NCBI RefSeq assembly: GCF_002220095.1
Contig: NZ_CP022372.1
Span: 4,808,501-4,872,500 of the forward strand
From: Bosea sp. AS-1
GTDB taxonomy: Bacteria; Pseudomonadota; Alphaproteobacteria; Rhizobiales; Beijerinckiaceae
Direction of reading: 5' to 3'
Length of the DNA stretch: 64,000 nt
Shown: piece by piece, positions 44,390 to 53,547 of the stretch
Position numbering within the stretch: position 1 is the stretch's first letter
Layout: every line of letters starts with the position of its first letter
Notes under the pieces: generated by a model
The model's database searches: none
The model's input: only the letters and a program-made list of their open reading frames with translations
Told to the model about the DNA's origin: nothing
Program-made: the position numbers and the translations under genes

Positions 44390-45241
44390 TCAGAATTTCA
44401 GGCGGGGGTCGAGCACGTCGCGCAGGCCGTCGCCGAGAAGGTTGAGGCCGAGCACGCAGGTGATGATCGCGAGGCCCGGGAACACCGTGATCCATGGGGC
44501 TTCGCGCATGAAGTCGCGCCCTTGCGCGATGATCGAGCCAAAGGAGGCGGCAGGCGGCGGCGGGCCGGCTCCGACGAAGGAGAGCGCAGCCTCCGCCAGA
44601 ACCGCGATGGCGAAGACATAGGTCAGGCGCACGATCAGCGGGCCAGCGGCGTTGCGCAGCACATGCTTGAACAGGATGGTCATCTCGCCGACGCCGATCG
44701 AACGCGCGGCGGAGACGTATTCCTGTTCCTTTTCCAGCAACACCGAGGCGCGCACGATACGGGCCGTATGCGGCGTCGTGGCGATGGCGAGCGCGATCAC
44801 GACATTGGTCAGCGAGGCGCCGAGCACCGCCGAGACGACCATGGCAAGCACGATCGAAGGGAACGCCATCAGCGCGTCCATGATCCGCATGATCGGCTGG
44901 TCGAGATGATAGAAAAAGCCAGCGATCGCACCGCTCAACGTGCCCGCAATGCCGGCGAGGACCACGGTGAAGGCCCCAATGGCAAGCGAGATCCGCGCGC
45001 CGATCATCACGCGCGAAAGGATGTCGCGGCCGAAATGGTCCGTGCCGAACCAGTGAACGGCATCCGGCGGGACGAGGCGAGCGCGGACATTGCTGCGCAG
45101 CGGATCGAAAGGCGTCAGCCAATCGGCGAAGAGCGCGACCGCCACCATGGCGAGCACCAGCACGGCCCCGATCACGAAGGAGCGGTTGCGTAACAGGCGG
45201 CGCCAGACGGCGCGGCCGACGAGTGGCGTCGCAGCCGTCAT
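44390..45241 (-). CDS. peptide ABC transporter permease (DppC family)
   Basis: This 283-residue permease has an N-terminal helix and five in the main domain. DppC/OppC features are DPLRSNVRARLVPPDAVHWFGTDHFGRDILSRVMIGARISL and the EAA region RIVRASVLLEKEQEYVSAARSIGVGEMTILFKHVLRN. The end ITCVLGLNLLGDGLRDVLDPRLK is typical. Its ATG overlaps the stop of the DppB gene. No ATPase gene (DppD/DppF) is present in the operon. Confidence 0.92.
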   Translation of the reverse strand: MTAATPLVGRAVWRRLLRNRSFVIGAVLVLAMVAVALFADWLTPFDPLRSNVRARLVPPDAVHWFGTDHFGRDILSRVMIGARISLAIGAFTVVLAGIAGTLSGAIAGFFYHLDQPIMRIMDALMAFPSIVLAMVVSAVLGASLTNVVIALAIATTPHTARIVRASVLLEKEQEYVSAARSIGVGEMTILFKHVLRNAAGPLIVRLTYVFAIAVLAEAALSFVGAGPPPPAASFGSIIAQGRDFMREAPWITVFPGLAIITCVLGLNLLGDGLRDVLDPRLKF

Positions 45242-46182
45242 GCCAGCCTCACGCGCGGATCGACGACGGCATAGAGGATGTCGACCACGAGATTGATCGC
45301 GAGATAGACGACGGCGAGGAAGAGCAAGCCACCCTGCAACACTGGAAAATCGCGCGAGGCTATGGCGCCGACGATGAGGCGCCCCACGCCGGGGATCGAG
45401 AAGACCTGTTCGACGATGACGGCGCCACCGAGCAGGGCACCGGAAACGATGCCGATGACGGTGAGGATAGGGATCATCGCGTTCGGCAGTGCGTGCCGCA
45501 GCACGACACGCAGCTTCGCCAACCCCTTGGCATCGGCCGTACGGACATAATCCTGCCCGAGCGCATCCAGCATCGAGGCACGGGCCATGCGGGCGATGAA
45601 GCCAACCTGGACAAGCCCCAGCGTCAACGCCGGCAGGACCATGCAGCGCAGCCAGCCAGCCGGCGATTCCAGGAAGGGTGTGTAGCCTCCGCTCGGCAGC
45701 CAGCCGAGCGAAACCGCGAAGACGAGGACCATGACGAGGCCGAGCCAGAAGTCCGGAACCGAGAGCCCGAGCAGGGCCGCCGTCATCACCGCCTGGTCGG
45801 GCCAGCGGTTGTGGTTGACCGCGGCCACGATTCCCGCCGCGACGCCGAAAAGCACGGCAAAGGCGAGCGCCAGCGCCGCCAGCGAGAGCGTGACAGGCAG
45901 GCGCTCGACCAGAGCCGCGCTGACCGAGCGGTTCAGCAGGATCGACTGACCGAGATCACCGCTGAGGATGCGCCCGTACCAGCCCAGCATCTGCTGCGGC
46001 AGCGAGAGATCGAGCCCGAGCGCACTGCGCAGCGTGGCGACCTGCTCCGGCGTCGCCGAGGCATCGAGAAAGGCTGCCGCCGGATCGCCAGGCACGAGCC
46101 AGATCAGGGCGAAGGACATCAGCGAAACCAGCGCGAGCACGATCAAGGCGCCCGCGAGCCGGCGGATCAGGAAACCTCCCAT
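45238..46182 (-). CDS. peptide ABC transporter permease (DppB family)
   Basis: This permease of about 314 residues belongs to the DppB/OppB family: MGGFLIRRLAGALIVLALVSLMSFALIWLVPGDPAAAFL, DLGQSILLNRSVSAALVERLPVTLSLA, and the EAA loop RASMLDALGQDYVRTADAKGLAKLRVVLRHALPNA. ATG 46182 has GAGGAGCGGG directly upstream; ATG 46194 is an alternative. It follows the binding-protein gene after an 87-base gap that holds a stable hairpin. Confidence 0.92.
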   Translation of the reverse strand: MGGFLIRRLAGALIVLALVSLMSFALIWLVPGDPAAAFLDASATPEQVATLRSALGLDLSLPQQMLGWYGRILSGDLGQSILLNRSVSAALVERLPVTLSLAALALAFAVLFGVAAGIVAAVNHNRWPDQAVMTAALLGLSVPDFWLGLVMVLVFAVSLGWLPSGGYTPFLESPAGWLRCMVLPALTLGLVQVGFIARMARASMLDALGQDYVRTADAKGLAKLRVVLRHALPNAMIPILTVIGIVSGALLGGAVIVEQVFSIPGVGRLIVGAIASRDFPVLQGGLLFLAVVYLAINLVVDILYAVVDPRVRLA

Positions 46183-46229
46183 CCCGCTCCTCATCAGCAG
46201 ATAATGATGGCGGCCGGTGCCGCCGCTCC

Positions 46230-46249
46230 CCCGCGGAAACATCCGCGGG
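46230..46249 (-). promoter_or_regulatory. perfect stem-loop between binding-protein and permease genes
   Basis: CCCGCGGA and TCCGCGGG pair perfectly around an AACA loop. Such hairpins after the binding-protein gene protect its mRNA or attenuate read-through, so that receptor is made in excess of permease. There is no T-run, so full termination is unlikely. Confidence 0.55.
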
Positions 46250-46269
46250 CGCGGTTCAGCGAGGCGTGC

Positions 46270-47808
46270 TCAAGGCTCCAGCCAGACGCCCCACATGCGT
46301 GGGATGCGATAAGGCTTGAAGTTCTTGAGCTTCGCCGTCGAGGCCTGGAAGATCCCGTAATTGCCCGCCTTCATCGCGACAGCGGCATCGTACATGTGCT
46401 TCTGGAAGGCGTCGTAGAGCGCCTTGCGCTTGCCCTCGTCCATCTCGGCGTTGAAGGCGGCTGCAATGCGGTCGATCTCGGGATCCTTCGCCTGCTGCGA
46501 GAGGCCATTCACCCAGGGCGCCATCACCGATCCGGGCCCTTCATAGGGCTCGATGCCGAAGCCGTGCGTCCAGAACGTCCAACCTGTCGGCGTGAAGCCG
46601 ATCTTCGAGACCGTCGGCCAATCGGAGACCGCGATATCGACGTCGATGCCGATCTGCTTGAGGCGCTCCTGCACCACCGTCGCGGTGTCGACATTGGGCC
46701 TCAGATTGTCGACGATGAAGGTGACCTTGCCGCCCTTGTAGGAGGACTTCGCAAGAAGTTCCTTGGCGAGCTTGAGGTCGGCCTTGTTGTATTTGTCGCT
46801 GCCAACCGTCGAGTAGAAGGCGGAGCCGGGATAGAGCCAGCTCGGATCCATCTGGTAGATATCGGCATAGGAGATCGCCATGATCTCCTCCATGTCCAGC
46901 GCGGCCTGGACGGCGAGCCGGAAGTTCACGTCGTTGGCCGGGGCCTGAGCCTGGTTGAACTTGATCACCTGCAGGCCGAACGGCATCACCTTGTGGATGG
47001 TGAAGCGGGAGTCGCTGGCGAGGCGTTTCGCCGTCGGTCCGTCGACAGTCTCGTTGAACTGGATCTGCCCGGCTTCGAGCGCAGCGTTGCGGGCGCCGGC
47101 TTCCGGCATGAAGCGGAAGGTCACGGTATCGATGAAGGCTTCCTTCTTGCCGGCGAAGCCGTCGCGGCCTGTCCCTTTAGGGTTCGGCGAATAGCCGTCA
47201 TAGCGTGTCAGCTTGACGTGGCTGTCCGGCTTGTACTCAACGAACTTGTAAGGGCCGGTGCCGATGATCTCGATCTTGCCGGCTTCCTTGGCAGCCTCGC
47301 TCGCGGGATAGATCGCAATCGGCGCGCGCGGTGACGAGAGGTTGTCGAGGAAAGTCGATTGCGGCTGTTTCAGCGTGACCGTGACCTCGTGGTCGCCGGT
47401 CGCCTTGATCGTGTCGATGGCGGCGACGAGCGCGGGCGAGGCGCCGATCTTGCGATAGCGTTCGAGCGAGGCGACGACGTCGCCGGCATCGAGCTTCTTG
47501 CCGTTGTGGAAGGTCACGTCCTTGCGGATCGGGAAGACATAGGTCTTGCCGTCCGGCGAGATCGTTACGCCCTCGGCCAGCTCGGGCACCGGTTTGGCGT
47601 TCTCGTCGCGGGCGTAGAGCGTCTCGAAGATGTGCAGGGTGATATTGCGCGCCGCCTGTGCCGAAGTGATCTGCGCGTCGAGTGAAGGCGGCGCCTGGCT
47701 GATGCCGATGACGATGTCGCCGCCCTTGCGCTGCGCCAGCGCGTCGGGCGCTCCTCCCAACATGAGGGCGACCGCCAATGCGGCGCCGAGGATGTTGTGC
47801 TTTGCCAT
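46270..47808 (-). CDS. peptide/opine-type ABC transporter substrate-binding protein (family 5)
   Basis: This 512-residue SBP_bac_5 periplasmic receptor has a signal peptide (ILGAALAVALMLGGAPDALAQ). The mature part has DIVIGISQAPPSLDAQITSAQAARNITLHIFETLYA, GVTISPDGKTYVFPIRKDVTFHNGKKLDAGDVVAS and PFGLQVIKFNQAQAPANDVNFRLAVQAALD. It is close in length to DppA-like receptors. It follows the deacylase gene by 57 bases. The ligand is unknown; neighbouring deacylase, protease and enolase-family genes suggest an acylated peptide-like compound. Confidence 0.92.
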   Translation of the reverse strand: MAKHNILGAALAVALMLGGAPDALAQRKGGDIVIGISQAPPSLDAQITSAQAARNITLHIFETLYARDENAKPVPELAEGVTISPDGKTYVFPIRKDVTFHNGKKLDAGDVVASLERYRKIGASPALVAAIDTIKATGDHEVTVTLKQPQSTFLDNLSSPRAPIAIYPASEAAKEAGKIEIIGTGPYKFVEYKPDSHVKLTRYDGYSPNPKGTGRDGFAGKKEAFIDTVTFRFMPEAGARNAALEAGQIQFNETVDGPTAKRLASDSRFTIHKVMPFGLQVIKFNQAQAPANDVNFRLAVQAALDMEEIMAISYADIYQMDPSWLYPGSAFYSTVGSDKYNKADLKLAKELLAKSSYKGGKVTFIVDNLRPNVDTATVVQERLKQIGIDVDIAVSDWPTVSKIGFTPTGWTFWTHGFGIEPYEGPGSVMAPWVNGLSQQAKDPEIDRIAAAFNAEMDEGKRKALYDAFQKHMYDAAVAMKAGNYGIFQASTAKLKNFKPYRIPRMWGVWLEP

Positions 47809-47865
47809 ATTTTTCTCCCCTCAGGATTGATGGTCAGGCACGTGGTGATTCAAGCATGACTGCGG

Positions 47866-48897
47866 TCAGGCGGCCGCGCGCTGCGCGTCGTAATCCTCCA
47901 TGAGCACGGCGACCGCATCGCCGCGCTGCACGCGGCCGGGCCCGGCCGACATCCAGAGCACGCCGTCGCGGCGATAGCGCACCTCAAGCGGCTCCCGATC
48001 GATGTCCTCGACGAAGTGCAGGTAGCCCGCGAGATCGCCGGCGCGGCAGAGATCGCCCACGACGTTGCGCGGCTCGAATAGACCGCCGGCCGGCGCGAAG
48101 GAATAGCCAGCGGCATCGCGCACCATCATGTGGCGCGTGCCGGGCGAACCATCGCGCTGGCGCGTATCGGGCTGCCCTTCCGTCAGGCCGAAATGCTTGA
48201 GGATGTTGGTCAGCGCCCTGTCGGCGATGCGCACGCCCTCGACATTGACCCGCCCCCAGCCGCCGAGCTCGGTGCCGAGCGAGAGTATGCCGCGCCGCTC
48301 GACCGAGGAGGTCAGGGTCGCCCCCTCGTCGACGCCCCAGAACACGACATTATAGGGCGCGCCGAACGCCGCCGCCGCCGCCATGGTGCGCTCACGCAGC
48401 TTGGGATCGGCGACATAATGCATGTTGGTCGAGAGCGCCGAGTCGCCGGAATGACCGGCCGTGTGAAGATCGACGGAGACATCGACCAGCGGCAGCACCA
48501 CCGTATCGACGAAGTGCGCGAGCATCTCGGAGAAGGTGCCGCGAGGATTGCCAGGGAAGCAGCGGTTCATGTCGCGGTTGTCGACCGGCGAGAGCCGCGT
48601 GTCGTTCAGTACGGCCGGCATGTTGAGCGCCGGGATCATGATGACGCGGCCCTGGAGCTTTGCGGGATCGAGGCTGCGGGCGAGGCGCGAGACGGCGATC
48701 TGGCCCTCGTATTCATCACCATGGACGCCGCCGGTGAACAGGATGGTCGGGCCGGAGCCGTTCTTCACGCTGACGATGGGGATCTCGATCACGCCCCAGC
48801 CGGAGGTGTTGCGGGAGAGCGGCGCGCGCAGATACCCGGCCTGCCGCCCCGGCGCCTCAAAATCGATTTCGCAGCGGACCCGGCTCTCGGACGTCAT
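47866..48897 (-). CDS. succinylglutamate desuccinylase/aspartoacylase family deacylase (DoeB-like)
   Basis: This 343-residue M14-related zinc deacylase has the metal site His59 and Glu62 in FTGGVHGDEYEG, His145 in SVDLHTAG, and a catalytic Glu in the later SLGTELGGWG. It resembles N-acetyl-diaminobutyrate deacetylase DoeB and related N-acyl amino acid deacylases. It is the first gene of the operon, divergent from the GntR gene across a 79-base spacer that contains the operator. ATG 48897 is used; the upstream frame runs into the operator. Confidence 0.87.
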   Translation of the reverse strand: MTSESRVRCEIDFEAPGRQAGYLRAPLSRNTSGWGVIEIPIVSVKNGSGPTILFTGGVHGDEYEGQIAVSRLARSLDPAKLQGRVIMIPALNMPAVLNDTRLSPVDNRDMNRCFPGNPRGTFSEMLAHFVDTVVLPLVDVSVDLHTAGHSGDSALSTNMHYVADPKLRERTMAAAAAFGAPYNVVFWGVDEGATLTSSVERRGILSLGTELGGWGRVNVEGVRIADRALTNILKHFGLTEGQPDTRQRDGSPGTRHMMVRDAAGYSFAPAGGLFEPRNVVGDLCRAGDLAGYLHFVEDIDREPLEVRYRRDGVLWMSAGPGRVQRGDAVAVLMEDYDAQRAAA

Positions 48898-48923
48898 GTT
48901 GAACCCCCTCCTTGCTCTTGTTT

Positions 48924-48949
48924 TCGTATGATTGTATACGATTATACGA
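48924..48949. promoter_or_regulatory. GntR (FCD-type) operator with nested dyads
   Basis: Outer arms TCGTAT (48924-48929) and ATACGA (48944-48949) are perfect. Inside, ATTGTATACGAT is a near-perfect second dyad, matching the ATnGTATACnAT form common for FadR-family GntR repressors. It lies 27 bases upstream of the GntR gene and 26 bases upstream of the deacylase gene, so one site can control both directions. Confidence 0.75.
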
Positions 48950-48976
48950 GTGTCAAGCGAACAGCAGAGAACAGGA

Positions 48977-49735
48977 ATGACGGAGACGGACGAGCGCATC
49001 AGGAGGGCCGGGGCAGCGGTGCAGAGTCGCGCGTCGAACCCGACTCCGGATTGGCAGCCGCTCCAACCGCAAACTCTGGTCGATCACGCGATCGAGGCGA
49101 TCATCGCCGGCGCTGCAGCCGGGCTGATCCTGCCCGGCGACCGGATCGTCGAGGTCGATCTCGCCCGCAAGCTCGGCGTCAGCCGCGTGCCGGTGCGCGA
49201 GGCGCTGCGCCTTCTGGAAAGCCAGGGCGTGGTGATCAGCGAGCCCTATAAGGGCATCCGCTTGCGCCCGGTGACGAATGAGCGCGTCTCCGATCTGATC
49301 GAGGCCCGGATCGCGCTGGAAGCCAGCGCGACAGCGCGCGCTGTCGCCGCCGGCCACAACCGCGGGCACCATCTCGACGAGTTGCGCGCCGCCGTTGCCG
49401 AGATGGAGCTGATGGCCGCACGCGGCAGCGCCTATGGCGTCGCGGTCGCCGATACGCGTTTCCACCGCGCGCTCTGCCGCCTCGGCGGCAACAGCGTCAC
49501 CTTCGACCTGTGGGAGACGCTGGCGCCGCAATGCACGATCATCTTCGGCCTCGCCACCTTCGGCAAGCCGATGGCCGGCGTGGTCGAGGAACATGTCGAC
49601 CTGCTCGCAGCCTTCGAGGCCGGCGACATCGCGGTGATCACGCGCACGCTCGACGAGCACATCACCGTCATGAACCACGCGATGGATTATGAAGCCATCG
49701 TCGCACAGCGCCGCAAGGAAAGGGACGCCAAGTGA
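48977..49735 (+). CDS. GntR family transcriptional regulator (FCD ligand domain)
   Basis: This 252-residue GntR regulator has an N-terminal winged HTH (LVDHAIEAIIAGAAAGLILPGDRIVEVDLARKLGVSRVPVREALRLLESQGVV) followed by an all-helical FCD ligand domain. Metal/ligand residues probably include Asp and His in VADTRFHRAL and the His in VEEHVDLLAAFEAGD. It lies next to a strong nested dyad and overlaps the following enolase-family gene by four bases. It probably represses the divergent deacylase-transporter operon until an intermediate binds. Confidence 0.92.
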   Translation: MTETDERIRRAGAAVQSRASNPTPDWQPLQPQTLVDHAIEAIIAGAAAGLILPGDRIVEVDLARKLGVSRVPVREALRLLESQGVVISEPYKGIRLRPVTNERVSDLIEARIALEASATARAVAAGHNRGHHLDELRAAVAEMELMAARGSAYGVAVADTRFHRALCRLGGNSVTFDLWETLAPQCTIIFGLATFGKPMAGVVEEHVDLLAAFEAGDIAVITRTLDEHITVMNHAMDYEAIVAQRRKERDAK

Positions 49736-50943
49736 ACGATCAGGCTGTGAACGACCAGACCCTCCAGACGCGCGCAGCCGCACGGCCGGCGGGGCTCCCG
49801 CCCTTCCGGATCACCCGCATCGAGGCCGCTCCTCTCTTCGGCGAAAGCCCCAAGGGCGGATGGTCGGCCGAGATCCGGCCGGAGGATTCGATCCATGCGC
49901 TGATCGCCGTGCATACGGACCAGGGGCTGACGGGCTATGGCAGCGTCTTCACCGATGGCCGCCTCGTCCAGGCGGGCTTGAAGGTGCTGGAACCGCTGTT
50001 CGCCGGGGCAGATGCGCTCTCGCCCGATTTCGTCAGTGAGAAACTGCACCAGAACACCTTCTGGATGGGCCGCGGCGGCACGCTGACTCATACGATCAGC
50101 GGCATCGACATCGCGCTTTGGGATATTCTCGGCCAGGCGACGGGCCTCAGCGTCGGACGTCTGCTCGGCGGCCGCTATCGCGAGCGCGTGCAACCCTATT
50201 GCTCGCTCCTGATGGAAGAGCCGGATGCCATGCGCGACGTGGTTGCGAGCTATCGCGAAAAAGGTTTCAGCGCTTTCAAGATCGGCTGGGGTCCATTCGG
50301 ACGCGCCCTCGACGTCAAGCTCGACGAGGCGATCGTGCGTGCTGCACGCGAGGCCGCCGGCGAACGTGCGAAGCTCTTCGTGGACGCCGGCGCGAGCGAC
50401 GCGCTCTGGCCGCACGGGCTGAAATGGGCCAAGCGCACCGCCGAGATGCTGGCGGACTACGAGGTCGGCTGGTTCGAGGAGCCGGTCAGGCCGGATGCGA
50501 TCGACGATTATCGCGAGTTGCGCCGTTCCTCCCCGGTGCCGATTGCCGGTTGCGAGGTGCTGACCCGGCGCCAGAATTTCATTCCCTGGCTGACCACCGG
50601 CGCGATCGACATCGTGCAGCCTGACGTCACCAAAGTCGGCGGCATCTCCGAGCAGCGCCGCATCGCCTGGATGGCCTATGATCTTGGCATCAAATATGTC
50701 GGCCATGGCTGGAACACGGCTCTTGGCCTCGCGGCCGACCTGCAGATGGCCTCGGCCTTCCCGGACGCCGACCTCGTCGAGTTCATCGGCGGCAGCCCCT
50801 ATGTCGACGGCATCCTGTCGAAGCCCTTCGCGCTCGACGCAGAAGGCTGGCTAACGATCCCCAACCGGCCCGGGCTCGGCGTCGCGATCGACCGCGACAA
50901 GCTCGCCCGATACACCCCCGACGCGAGCGCCCTCTTCGCGTAA
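49732..50943 (+). CDS. mandelate racemase/muconate lactonizing family enzyme (second copy)
   Basis: This 403-residue enolase-superfamily enzyme has metal ligands that are probably Asp218 (LFVDAG), Glu250 (WFEEPV) and Glu275 (AGCEV), with His325 (YVGHGWN) as acid/base. It has Lys183-Ile-Gly (FKIGWGPFG) instead of KxK, just like the copy at 41695; the shared KxGWGPxG block shows that they are paralogues. GTG 49732 overlaps the GntR stop. Two such enzymes under one regulator suggest successive epimerisation or dehydration of related hydroxy or sugar acids. Confidence 0.88.
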   Translation: MNDQAVNDQTLQTRAAARPAGLPPFRITRIEAAPLFGESPKGGWSAEIRPEDSIHALIAVHTDQGLTGYGSVFTDGRLVQAGLKVLEPLFAGADALSPDFVSEKLHQNTFWMGRGGTLTHTISGIDIALWDILGQATGLSVGRLLGGRYRERVQPYCSLLMEEPDAMRDVVASYREKGFSAFKIGWGPFGRALDVKLDEAIVRAAREAAGERAKLFVDAGASDALWPHGLKWAKRTAEMLADYEVGWFEEPVRPDAIDDYRELRRSSPVPIAGCEVLTRRQNFIPWLTTGAIDIVQPDVTKVGGISEQRRIAWMAYDLGIKYVGHGWNTALGLAADLQMASAFPDADLVEFIGGSPYVDGILSKPFALDAEGWLTIPNRPGLGVAIDRDKLARYTPDASALFA

Positions 50944-51110
50944 GGGCGATTGGAAGGCGTTCGGCCGGCATCCAACAGGAGCAGTAGCGCGAAAGCCGCC
51001 CGGCTCCGCCTGCGGCAAGCGCGCAATGCTGAGACAATCGATGCGGGCGAGACCTGCCACCGCCCGCATGCCGCCCAAGCAAGGGACGGCGCGGTGGAGA
51101 TCGCGCCCGC

Positions 51111-52544
51111 ATGGGTCTCAATCCGCCTGGCAGGCCGGTTTCCGGCACCGGCAAGAAGACCAGCCAAGGCCTACTCCAGGTGCTGGCACTTCTGCTGGCC
51201 GTCGCGTTGGCGGCCTGCACGAACCCCGCAAATCTGCCGTCCAACCTACCCCTGACGGATGCCGCCGATGTGGTCGAGGCCGCCGGATCGCTCCTGCGAC
51301 CAGGCAGCACCGCAATCTTCGTGGCGCTCTCGGGAGGCGGGGCGCGCTCCGCAGCCTTCGGTTACGGCGTCCTTTCGGCGCTGGCTGAGCAGCGCGCGCC
51401 CGAAGGAGCCGGACGGACGCTCGCCGACGATATCACCGTCGCGGCAGGGGTTTCCGGCGGCGGCATTCTCGCGGCCTATCTGGCGCTTCATGGGCCGGCG
51501 GCCCTTCCGGGCTTCAAGCGGGACTATCTCGACCGGGATGCCGAAGCCTCGCTGCGCACAGCAATCACGCCGGTCAATCTGCTGCGCGGCTACCGCGGCG
51601 GCGTCAACGACCTCACCGGCCTCGCGTCCTGGCTCGACGAGCATCTCTATCATGGCGCGACACTCGGCGCGCTCGAGCGGGCAAAAGGACCACGATTGCT
51701 CCTCCACGCAACCGAGCTCTACAACCGCGCGCCCTTCTCCTTCGAACGCAGCAGCTTTCGCGCGATCTGCAGCGACTACCGCAGCTTCCCGTTGTCGCAG
51801 GCCGTCGCGGCCTCGGCCGCCGTACCCGTCATCTTTGCGCCCATCGTCCTGACGAACTTCCGCCCCGCCTGCCCCACGGCGACGGCCGTCGTCGACACGC
51901 CCGCGGAAAGGTCGACTCTCGCTGCTCAGCGACGAGAGACGCAAACGCGCTACGCAACGGCGCCGGATCTGCGCTATCTCAAGCTGCTCGACGGCGGCCT
52001 GGTCGACAATCTGGCCGTCCGGAATCTCGCGCGGTCGATGAGCGAGCCAGCTCCCGCCCCGTTGTCTCCCGCCAATGCGCTCAGGGTCCGACGCATCATC
52101 GTGATCGTGGCTGACGCCTCCCTCCGGACCGGCGGCGACATGTCGATCGCGATCGAGGGGCCGGAGGCCCCCGGCATCATCTCCGCGTCGATCGATGCGA
52201 TGATCGACACTGCCAGCCGGACCAGCCTCGATCTGCTGGAACGGAATATCGGACACTGGCGTCAGCGCCTGATCCGCTGGCGTTGCGCCACAAGGCCGAA
52301 GCTGGATTGCGGGTGGCTCGCGGTCGATCTCATCAAGCTGTCGCTGGCCGACATCCATGATCCGGAAACGGCCAGCCGCATCCTGAAGCTACACAACAGG
52401 CTTTCCTTGAAGCCCGACGAAGTCGATTTCCTCGCCGGGCTGGGACGCCACCTGCTCATCGCGAATCCTCTGTACCGCAGGATCGTAGCCGTGCCCCGGC
52501 GCTGGGCGTCCGCATCCACATCCGGCCCGCAGCTCCGCCCCTAA
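51111..52544 (+). CDS. patatin-like phospholipase lipoprotein
   Basis: This 477-residue patatin-fold hydrolase has a lipoprotein signal (LLQVLALLLAVALAAC, lipobox LAAC), so it is membrane-anchored. The Ser-Asp dyad is clear: glycine-rich oxyanion loop ALSGGGARSAAFGYG, nucleophile in GVSGGG, and catalytic Asp in LLDGGLVDN. The C-terminal ~130 residues are not recognised. Family members hydrolyse acyl esters of lipids. It stands alone; 167 bases separate it from the enolase-family gene. It ends 18 bases before the kinase remnant. Confidence 0.88.
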   Translation: MGLNPPGRPVSGTGKKTSQGLLQVLALLLAVALAACTNPANLPSNLPLTDAADVVEAAGSLLRPGSTAIFVALSGGGARSAAFGYGVLSALAEQRAPEGAGRTLADDITVAAGVSGGGILAAYLALHGPAALPGFKRDYLDRDAEASLRTAITPVNLLRGYRGGVNDLTGLASWLDEHLYHGATLGALERAKGPRLLLHATELYNRAPFSFERSSFRAICSDYRSFPLSQAVAASAAVPVIFAPIVLTNFRPACPTATAVVDTPAERSTLAAQRRETQTRYATAPDLRYLKLLDGGLVDNLAVRNLARSMSEPAPAPLSPANALRVRRIIVIVADASLRTGGDMSIAIEGPEAPGIISASIDAMIDTASRTSLDLLERNIGHWRQRLIRWRCATRPKLDCGWLAVDLIKLSLADIHDPETASRILKLHNRLSLKPDEVDFLAGLGRHLLIANPLYRRIVAVPRRWASASTSGPQLRP

Positions 52545-52562
52545 GCCCCGGGCAATAACCGG

Positions 52563-52985
52563 CTATCGCGATGCAATGGCGAAGAAGTCGGGCGGCCCCA
52601 TCTGACCGCCCTTGAGGACGATGTCGAGCCCATCGAGGCCTGGCAAGACGCTGTGGGCGCGACAAAGGGGAGCGCCCGCCACCATCGGCGCGCGATAGGA
52701 CACCCCCCAGATGTCGAGCGCTTCGATGGCGAGGGTCGAGGTGTCGCCGCCCGCCACCAGCAACCGGGCGACATGCGTCTCCTCCATGATGCCTCGAAGC
52801 AGGCGACCCGTCGCCTCGGCAACCGCCCGCGGATAGCTCGGCGCGCCGGTCGGTTGTGCTGTGATGAGCATCACATTGCCGGCTGCGAGCAGCGCGATCG
52901 CCCGGCGGCGCAGGTCCCGCGCGTGGCTGGCTCCGTCCAGGAGAGCCGTCGGGCCGACCGCCAGCATCGGTGCTGCCGCGACCAT
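52563..52985 (-). pseudogene. 3' remnant of a DUF1537 four-carbon acid sugar kinase
   Basis: About 140 C-terminal residues of a DUF1537/OtnK-type kinase remain: LLVAGGDTSTLAIEALDI and MVAGAPLCRAHSVLPGLDGLDIVLKGGQMGPPDFF are the nucleotide-binding domain signatures. A full family member is about 400-430 residues; the N-terminal substrate domain is missing. Similarity stops near 52980, where the opposite-strand LacI remnant begins. The piece is not expected to be active. Confidence 0.8.
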
Positions 52986-53547
52986 CGCCAATACGCGCCG
53001 TGTCGCCTATGTCGGGCTCGACAACCGTGCGACGGGTCGCACCGCAGGCCAGCTCGTCGCGCGCTTCATCGGCAGGCGTCCGGCCAAGGTCGCGATGATC
53101 GCCGGCAGCCTGAGCTATCGCGCCCATGAAGAGCGCGAGATGGGCTTCCTCCACCTCTTCCATGAGCTCTTTCCCGCGATCGAGGTGGTCGGCCTGCGCG
53201 AGGGCCACGATGAAGAGGCACGCAATTACCGGCAGACGAAGATGCTGCTGGCACAGCACCCCGACCTCGCAGGGATCTACAATATCGGCGGCGGGCCGGA
53301 AGGCATCGCGCGGGCGCTGAAGGAGGCCGGGCGGCAGGACGAGGTGGTCTTCGTCGGGCATGGCCTGACGCCGGAAACGCGCGCCCTGCTGATCGACGGC
53401 GTCATGGACGTGGTGATCAACCAGGACCCGCAGGCGGCGCTGATGGACTGCGTCTCGATCTTCGCGAATATCAGGACCGGCCGCCCGCCCCTGGAGGGAA
53501 CGGCACGACCGAATATCGAGATCGTGCTGCGCGAAAACCTGCCCTAG
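52986..53547 (+). pseudogene. 3' remnant of a LacI-family regulator
   Basis: About 186 C-terminal residues of a LacI/GalR sugar-binding domain remain: RRVAYVGLDNRATGRTAGQLVARFIG, KVAMIAGSLSYRAHEEREMGF, LAGIYNIGGGPEGIARALKEAG and VVINQDPQAALMDCVSIF. The HTH and first half of the effector domain are absent; upstream the frame runs into antisense kinase sequence. Its TAG overlaps the TPR gene stop on the other strand. It looks like a decayed sugar-responsive regulator that once controlled the adjoining kinase. Confidence 0.8.
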
